The translations under genes and the position numbers were made by a program. From the NCBI GenBank assembly GCA_038251595.1, contig JBBSBC010000130.1:1-10809 (forward strand): a stretch of 10,809 nt of DNA, written 5' to 3'. The notes beneath the pieces were generated by a model, which did no database searches, was not told where the DNA came from, and was given only the letters and a program-made list of their open reading frames with translations. Source of the stretch: JADLCX01 sp038251595. Lineage in GTDB: Bacteria; Planctomycetota; Phycisphaerae; Phycisphaerales; UBA1924. This document shows positions 7,047-10,809 of the stretch, in pieces; the stretch's first letter is position 1, and every line of letters begins with the position of its first letter.

Positions 7047-7568
7047 TCACCTTGGATAACCAACACCTTTCACGTTTGGCGTTGGGCCGGGCTCGGCCAA
7101 ACCGGGTGGGTCTATGGGTACCGCGATTGCAAGCGGTTCTGATTCGCTTTGCGAAAGTGTTTCGCCAGTAATGCCAAGCTCGGCAAAGGAGATCTCCCAG
7201 CCAGTCCCTCGTGGCGAGATCAAGGTTGGAAACCGAATCGATGACATGCCAGGAGACGCTCGCCGTCCGTAAGGAAGAACAGCTGCGTAGCCAGGCGTAC
7301 CCGGGATCAGAATCAACCCTTCACGCAGGCCTGATGGGGTGTCGGTCACGACCGGAACCCACGTGGGCAGTTTAGTCGCATCCTTCTCGTACACCAGCGT
7401 CCACTCGCCAGTCTCCATCGAGATCATCACCTCTTTGGGAACCGGGCGATTGGAACCTTCAAAGGCCGTACACCCGGCGAGAGAATGCAGAAAAATGGCC
7501 GCGAGAACAATGAGCGCCTCGACGCACCGCACACGCTTTGCAGGATGATGGTAAGAGTCCGATATCAC
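7047..7568 (-). CDS. Putative lipoprotein of unknown function
   Basis: The product is 173 residues. The N-terminus has a basic region (PAKRVRC), a hydrophobic core (ALIVLAAIFLHS) and a lipobox LAGC with Cys33, so the mature protein should be lipid-anchored. The rest is a beta-type sequence with METGEWTLVYEKDATKLP, LILIPGTPGYAAVLPYG and a proline-rich end (IDPPGLAEPGPTPNVKGVG). I recognise no family. The start shown is GTG at 7568, just after an in-frame TGA; a GTG at 7532 would give a shorter and more typical lipoprotein leader, and neither has a strong ribosome binding site. The stop is three bases before the protease ATG, so it is the first gene of the lipoprotein-protease-pseudopilin operon. 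Codon use is less G+C-rich than that of motAB. Confidence 0.6.
   Translation of the reverse strand: MISDSYHHPAKRVRCVEALIVLAAIFLHSLAGCTAFEGSNRPVPKEVMISMETGEWTLVYEKDATKLPTWVPVVTDTPSGLREGLILIPGTPGYAAVLPYGRRASPGMSSIRFPTLISPRGTGWEISFAELGITGETLSQSESEPLAIAVPIDPPGLAEPGPTPNVKGVGYPR
7048..7053 (-). promoter_or_regulatory. Ribosome binding site fixing the metalloprotease start at 7043
   Basis: AAGGTG on the minus strand, four bases before the ATG at 7043, is a close match to the anti-Shine-Dalgarno complement and overlaps the stop of the lipoprotein gene. It decides the start: the next downstream in-frame start (TTG at 7016) has no such site and would cut into the signal peptide. It also shows that the first in-frame TGA lies inside a well-initiated reading frame. 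Confidence 0.6.
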
Positions 7569-7800
7569 AACTCATGAGTACCAGAAAGCGGCGCGACTGA
7601 CCAGGTGATTTTGTTATGTTTCCATCAAGGCGTTCGATTCGCGGCCACCCAATTGCGGGCGTTGCCAAAGCCCTCCCATCATCGGTTCAGGCTTCAGTGG
7701 CTGGCCCAGCCAGCCGCGGAGCCTGTCCACCCATGCTGTCCGCCCGAACGTGCAGGCCATTTCCTACGGACCCATTTCGTCAAGTATTCCGTAATTCTAC

Positions 7801-7828
7801 TTGCCAAACGAAATCCTGACATTAATAT
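7801..7828 (+). promoter_or_regulatory. Sigma70-like promoter upstream of the 140-residue hypothetical protein
   Basis: TTGCCA (7801-7806, five of six consensus bases) and TAATAT (7823-7828, four of six) are 16 bases apart in the only clearly A+T-rich patch of this intergenic region. The predicted transcript would begin around 7835, giving a short leader with the strong ribosome binding site of the next gene. Prediction is from consensus and position only. Confidence 0.45.
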
Positions 7829-7846
7829 ACCAATCACATTCCTATC

Positions 7847-7853
7847 AGGAGGT
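7847..7853 (+). promoter_or_regulatory. Strong Shine-Dalgarno site selecting the start at 7860
   Basis: AGGAGGT lies six bases before the ATG at 7860 and is a full match to the anti-Shine-Dalgarno core. It is the strongest ribosome binding site in the window. It shows that the open frame reaching back to 7605 is not translated from its upstream ATG. Confidence 0.75.
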
Positions 7854-7859
7854 TCCCCA

Positions 7860-8282
7860 ATGACGATCGCTGCCGATGATCCCACCCTTGCCACTCTTCG
7901 CCGCGCGGCCCTTGAAGCGATCGAAGTCCTTCGATCCGTGATGAAGGCCGCCATCGCGCCCAAGGCCGATGGTTCACCCACCAACCCCAACCTGGCCCGC
8001 CTCGCCGCCTCGCAACTGCTCAACTTGGCCGCTCGGTTTCTGCCGCGTGCGCCCAATGCACCCGCCCGTTCACCCGCCCGTTCACCAGTTGGCGTGTCCG
8101 CCAAACCCTTCAGCGCCAAAGCTCTCAGCACCAAGCCCCTCACCACCAAACCCCTCATCACCAACCGTTGCCCCATCATCGCTGGCGCTCCCACCCCCAA
8201 CCTTCGCGGCCAAAGCACCCTGCCCCACCTCAACCCGCTCGTCGGTCACCAATCCAGCCATGCTGGCCCGCCGCGCTCGTAG
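7860..8282 (+). CDS. Hypothetical 140-residue protein with helical N-terminus and basic pentapeptide repeats
   Basis: The start is fixed by the AGGAGGT site. Residues 1-64 look alpha-helical, with LRRAALEAIEVLRSVMKAAI and NLARLAASQLLNLAARFL separated by a short charged turn; this amphipathic pattern recalls helix-bundle or small-terminase-like proteins, but no family can be named. From residue 65 on it is low-complexity: APARSPARSP, then four copies of a KPLTT-like pentapeptide (KPFSA, KALST, KPLTT, KPLIT), then a Pro/His/Gly-rich tail. There is no signal peptide or membrane segment. The basic, proline-rich tail could bind nucleic acid or an acidic partner, but that is a guess. A strong hairpin follows the stop, so it is probably transcribed alone. 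Confidence 0.6.
   Translation: MTIAADDPTLATLRRAALEAIEVLRSVMKAAIAPKADGSPTNPNLARLAASQLLNLAARFLPRAPNAPARSPARSPVGVSAKPFSAKALSTKPLTTKPLITNRCPIIAGAPTPNLRGQSTLPHLNPLVGHQSSHAGPPRS
8059..8082 (+). repeat. Two tandem copies of a 12-bp unit
   Basis: CACCCGCCCGTT occurs twice in direct succession (8059-8070, 8071-8082) and a third copy begins with CACC. The unit length keeps the reading frame and encodes the ARSP-type repeat of the 140-residue protein. Exact identity of the copies suggests recent slippage duplication. Confidence 0.8.
8103..8162 (+). repeat. Four tandem degenerate copies of a 15-bp unit (pentapeptide repeat)
   Basis: Four 15-base units start at 8103, 8118, 8133 and 8148, each of the form AA(A/G)(C/G)CYYTCANCRCC, and encode KPFSA, KALST, KPLTT and KPLIT. 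The frame is kept and differences between copies change residues conservatively, so the array is older than the adjacent 12-bp repeat or is under some selection. Confidence 0.75.
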
Positions 8283-8290
8283 TCTGGGGT

Positions 8291-8318
8291 ACACTTGATC
8301 GAACGACCGATCAGGTGT
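8291..8318 (+). terminator. 11-bp hairpin after the hypothetical gene (terminator or operator)
   Basis: ACACTTGATCG (8291-8301) pairs with CGATCAGGTGT (8308-8318) over 11 positions with a single T·G wobble, around the loop AACGAC. It begins eight bases after the TAG of the 140-residue gene. No T-run follows, so a classical intrinsic terminator is not complete. A palindromic operator for the downstream pseudopilin gene is the other reading. Confidence 0.45.
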
Positions 8319-8478
8319 TCGTGAGGTGTCAAAGGTCGCGATCTTCTCGCCTCATCCGGCTGGTAAGGATCAATCCGCCCCGCCCCAACGAACAGATGTA
8401 CGAACAGACTCTTGTGTTTTCCGCATTCAGTTCGCTCAGCAGGAACCGGCACGCACGGCCGACAAGGATTTTCAAGCC

Positions 8479-9489
8479 ATGACGAACCCCATCCGCACGA
8501 ATATTCCGATGATCCGCCGCGCGTTCTCACTCCTTGAGATCCTCGTCGTGCTCGGCATCCTCATCATCGTGATGTCGATCGTCATTCCCGCCCTCGGCAG
8601 TGCGCGCAACGCCGCCAAGAAGTCATCGACGCAGGGCGTCATGGCCGCGGTCACCACCTCCATCGGCCAGTTCAAGATGGACCAGGCCCGCCTCCCCGGC
8701 TACTTCACCGCGCGCGAGCTGGGCGACAACAACAACGATCTCTCCGCGATGGAAAACATCATGCTCGACCTCGCCGGCGGCATCACCACCGCGGCCGAGA
8801 GCGGCGGTGCCGATGTCTGTGATGTGATCAATGGTCCGCAGGTCGTCTCGCTGCAAGGTGGCAACGCCCCGGCAGTGCACGTTGAGATCGGCCGCATCGG
8901 CGCGACCGGACAAGATGCCAAGGGAATTCTTGCCAAGGGCTACTTCAAGCCCGATGCCAAGTTCTTTGTGCGTCAGTGCCTCCCCGGCCAGCGTGTGGTG
9001 AACCAAGCCAAGCGGGCCGCGATGCCCGTGCTGGTCGATGCCTGGGGCTCGCCCATCCTCGCGTGGTCGCAGGATGAAGTTCCTCCCAGCAACAACACCT
9101 TCGGCAAGGCTGATTCGTCAACGCGGGCCCGCTTCTACCTCGCCTCCAACCGCACCTTCCTCCAAGCCACATCGCTCGGCAAGCTCGGCATTCGCCAGCC
9201 CGATCCCGATTCCGGCAGCCTTCTGTCCATGAATCCGGTTCAGTCAGAAAACGCGCTCGGCGCACTCCTCGGCAACCCGGCCTTCCCCAACCCCGATACC
9301 AACAATGCCACGCCAGCCGCCGCGCGTGCGCCCATCGTCCTTCACTCCGCAGGTATCAACGGTGTCTACCTTGGCCGCGCTGAGTCTGGCGGCAAGCGCG
9401 CTGCCGCCACCGGCGGCCTCGTCTATACCGCCAACGAAGATCGCATCATCGGCGGCGCGTTCGATGACTTCCTTGATACGGCTCAATGA
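8479..9489 (+). CDS. Type IV pilin/type II secretion pseudopilin-like protein
   Basis: The product is 336 residues. The start chosen is the ATG at 8479, with AAGGA at 8464-8468; it gives a 15-residue leader MTNPIRTNIPMIRRA followed by FSLLEILVVLGILIIVMSIVIPAL. This is a class III signal with Phe+1 and Glu+5 for PilD-type peptidase cleavage and N-methylation, Ala replacing the usual Gly at -1. An ATG at 8509 (MIRRAFSLLE) is possible. The globular part contains MPVLVDAWGSPILAW, ARFYLASNRTFLQ, APIVLHSAGINGVYLG and NEDRIIGGAFDDF, the 'D-WG-PI ... SAG-DG' pattern of planctomycete PulG-like proteins. It is much longer than a classical pilin (about 150 residues). It lies 100 bases before comEC on the same strand; a role in pilus-linked DNA uptake is possible but not shown. 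It is intact, in contrast to the frameshifted pseudopilin at 4252-5110. Confidence 0.85.
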   Translation: MTNPIRTNIPMIRRAFSLLEILVVLGILIIVMSIVIPALGSARNAAKKSSTQGVMAAVTTSIGQFKMDQARLPGYFTARELGDNNNDLSAMENIMLDLAGGITTAAESGGADVCDVINGPQVVSLQGGNAPAVHVEIGRIGATGQDAKGILAKGYFKPDAKFFVRQCLPGQRVVNQAKRAAMPVLVDAWGSPILAWSQDEVPPSNNTFGKADSSTRARFYLASNRTFLQATSLGKLGIRQPDPDSGSLLSMNPVQSENALGALLGNPAFPNPDTNNATPAAARAPIVLHSAGINGVYLGRAESGGKRAAATGGLVYTANEDRIIGGAFDDFLDTAQ

Positions 9490-9580
9490 GCACGCGTTCG
9501 TCAGCCCGTGCGCCATTGTCTAAGTTGTGTCGTGACCGAACTTCTCAACTTGACGAAACGTCCAAAATCTGTGATCGTTC

Positions 9581-9601
9581 CCACCCGACATGCTCGGGTG
9601 G
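9581..9601. repeat. Perfect 8-bp palindromic hairpin containing the comEC start codon
   Basis: CCACCCGA (9581-9588) and TCGGGTGG (9594-9601) are perfect inverted arms around the five-base loop CATGC. The comEC ATG at 9590-9592 is inside the loop. No Shine-Dalgarno sequence lies upstream. The hairpin could restrain translation initiation, end transcription of the pseudopilin gene, or be an interspersed palindromic element. No T-run follows. Confidence 0.6.
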
Positions 9602-10809
9602 CTCGATCAATCCCCTGACCCGCTCGCGGCCGACCTCGACACCGGCCGCGCTCCCCGAGCGCGCCGCTCGATCTGGGTCTTCATCTTCATCGCGATCGCC
9701 TTCACCCTCGCGCGCTCGGCCCCGCAAGTCGCTTCCACACTCTGGTTCTCCGCCGCCGCGGCCTCGCTGCTGATCGCACTCGTTTCGGGAGGGTGGTCAA
9801 CCCGAACTTTCCTTGCGCTCGCCATCATGGCTCTTGCGGCTGGTTGGTTCCAGGCCCGCATCAATGAGCGGCCATCCAACTCGCTGGCACGCTTCATCGC
9901 GCCCGATCCGCTCGCACCTCCGCCCCTCATCCGAGTTCGCGGCCAAATCCTCGAGTCTCCCAAGCAACTCCTGCCACAAACCTCGATCTACGCCGCACCC
10001 CTTCCGCCCGCAGTCGCCTTTGAGTTGGATGTGCGGGCGGTCGAGATCGCCGGTCAGTGGACCGAAGCATCGGGCCATCTGCGCGCCCGCATCGATGCCA
10101 ACCTTGCGCAACTGCCGCCCCATGTCCGAGCCGGGTCCACCATCCAGACCCTCGGCTATCTCAGGCCGAACGCGCGCCCCATGAACCCCAGCGAACCTCC
10201 GCGCGAGTTCCTCAGCGCGCAGGCCGGGATCATCGGGTCATTCGCGATTGTCGAGCCGCGCCTCATCACCTCCGCCGAACCCGCAAACATGATCGACCGC
10301 GCGCGAGGTGGTCTGATCCACTCCGTCGAACGACTGCGTTCCTCGGTGCGTCAAACCATCGCGCCCGATGCTTCACCCTCGCCAGGTCGGGCGCTCGTCG
10401 CCGCCATGCTGCTCGGCGAGCGCGATTCCGGCGGCGCGCTCACGGAGGCTGAGTCGGCCTTTCGCCGCGTCGGTCTTGTTCACGTTGTCGCCATCAGCGG
10501 TTTCAACCTTGCCGTTCTTGCGTGGCTCGTGCTTGTCGCCATCCGCATAACCGGCGATCGCGGCCCGATCGAGCCTTTGATCTGCGGCCTGGTCATCATC
10601 ATCTACCTTGTGGTGCTACCCGGCGAGTCCTCCATCCGCCGCGCGGGCCTTGGTCTGCTGGTCTTCATGCTCGCCGAGGCTTGCGGTCGGCGCTACGACC
10701 GGCTCACCCTGCTCGGCTGGGTGGCCATTATCCTGCTTGTGCTCAAGCCCATGGATCTCTGGTCGCTCGGCTACCAGCTCTCGTTTGGTGTGGTGGCCGC
10801 GCTTATCAC
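9590..10809 (+). CDS. comEC: ComEC/Rec2 DNA-uptake channel protein (partial, runs off the right edge)
   Basis: ComEC forms the inner-membrane channel for single-stranded DNA during natural transformation. The first 406 codons are visible, about half of a normal ComEC. Residues 27-88 form membrane segments. Residues 110-225 are the N-terminal soluble (DUF4131/OB-like) domain, with LIRVRGQILESP and MNPSEPPREFLSAQAGI, which parallels the family's NPGxFDxxxYLxxxGI. The competence domain starts with AAMLLGERDSGGALTEAESAFRRVGLVHVVAISGFNLAVL, an almost exact counterpart of the family LLAISGLHV motif, and continues with GESSIRRAGLGLL and GYQLSFGVVAAL. The ATG at 9590 is the only reasonable start: an in-frame TGA at 9572-9574 closes the frame upstream and no other start codon lies between. 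There is no clear ribosome binding site, and the ATG is in a hairpin loop. Confidence 0.9.
   Translation, partial: MLGWLDQSPDPLAADLDTGRAPRARRSIWVFIFIAIAFTLARSAPQVASTLWFSAAAASLLIALVSGGWSTRTFLALAIMALAAGWFQARINERPSNSLARFIAPDPLAPPPLIRVRGQILESPKQLLPQTSIYAAPLPPAVAFELDVRAVEIAGQWTEASGHLRARIDANLAQLPPHVRAGSTIQTLGYLRPNARPMNPSEPPREFLSAQAGIIGSFAIVEPRLITSAEPANMIDRARGGLIHSVERLRSSVRQTIAPDASPSPGRALVAAMLLGERDSGGALTEAESAFRRVGLVHVVAISGFNLAVLAWLVLVAIRITGDRGPIEPLICGLVIIIYLVVLPGESSIRRAGLGLLVFMLAEACGRRYDRLTLLGWVAIILLVLKPMDLWSLGYQLSFGVVAALI

Noticed and set aside
7699..7715. GGCTGG/CCAGCC hairpin in the 7569-7859 gap
   Set aside because: The stem is only six bases with no T-run or gene context to give it a role.
7605..7859. 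Upstream extension of the 140-residue gene
   Set aside because: It has noncoding composition and contains the promoter, and the AGGAGGT site just before 7860 decides the start.

Overview
The window looks like chromosomal DNA of a planctomycete, most likely a member of the Phycisphaerae. The reasons are the high G+C coding style, two pseudopilin-type proteins with the RRAF(S/T)LxE leader typical of that phylum, and a secreted metalloprotease ending in duplicated GVTLQDLFDFL repeats and a terminal Gly-Cys, as in the 'GC-type dockerin' proteins of Phycisphaerae. Nothing here is a direct taxonomic marker, so this is an inference. No rRNA, tRNA, CRISPR array, transposase or phage gene was seen.

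Left part (1-2145, minus strand): a sigma70-like promoter at 2145-2117 leads into three translationally coupled genes. The first encodes a 362-residue fusion of a degenerate Sua5/YrdC domain with a YwlE-like low-molecular-weight phosphatase. The second is rpiB (4-base ATGA overlap). The third is a secreted or surface-type protein that runs off the left edge (TAATG overlap). The first two match the Bacillus order ywlC(sua5)-ywlE-ywlF(rpiB), with the first two genes fused.

Centre left (2506-4164, plus strand): motA and motB encode the flagellar stator pair. They lie divergent from the rpiB operon across a 488-base gap with no convincing gene.

Centre (4252-7568, minus strand): an operon-like run of a lipoprotein, a secreted HExxH metalloprotease with FN3-like and dockerin-like C-terminal parts, and a pseudopilin. 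Base composition is visibly less G+C-rich than on either side. The protease frame is uninterrupted over about 1.9 kb except for four in-frame TGA codons. The pseudopilin carries one frameshift at a four-base homopolymer. Either the operon is decaying, or the TGA codons are read through; both readings deserve a check.

Right part (7801-10809, plus strand): a promoter and strong ribosome binding site precede a 140-residue hypothetical protein with pentapeptide repeats, followed by an 11-bp hairpin. Then come an intact pseudopilin and the first 406 codons of comEC, a DNA-uptake channel gene whose start codon lies in the loop of a perfect 8-bp hairpin. Pseudopilin and ComEC next to each other would fit a type IV pilus/DNA uptake theme, but adjacency is the only evidence for a shared role.
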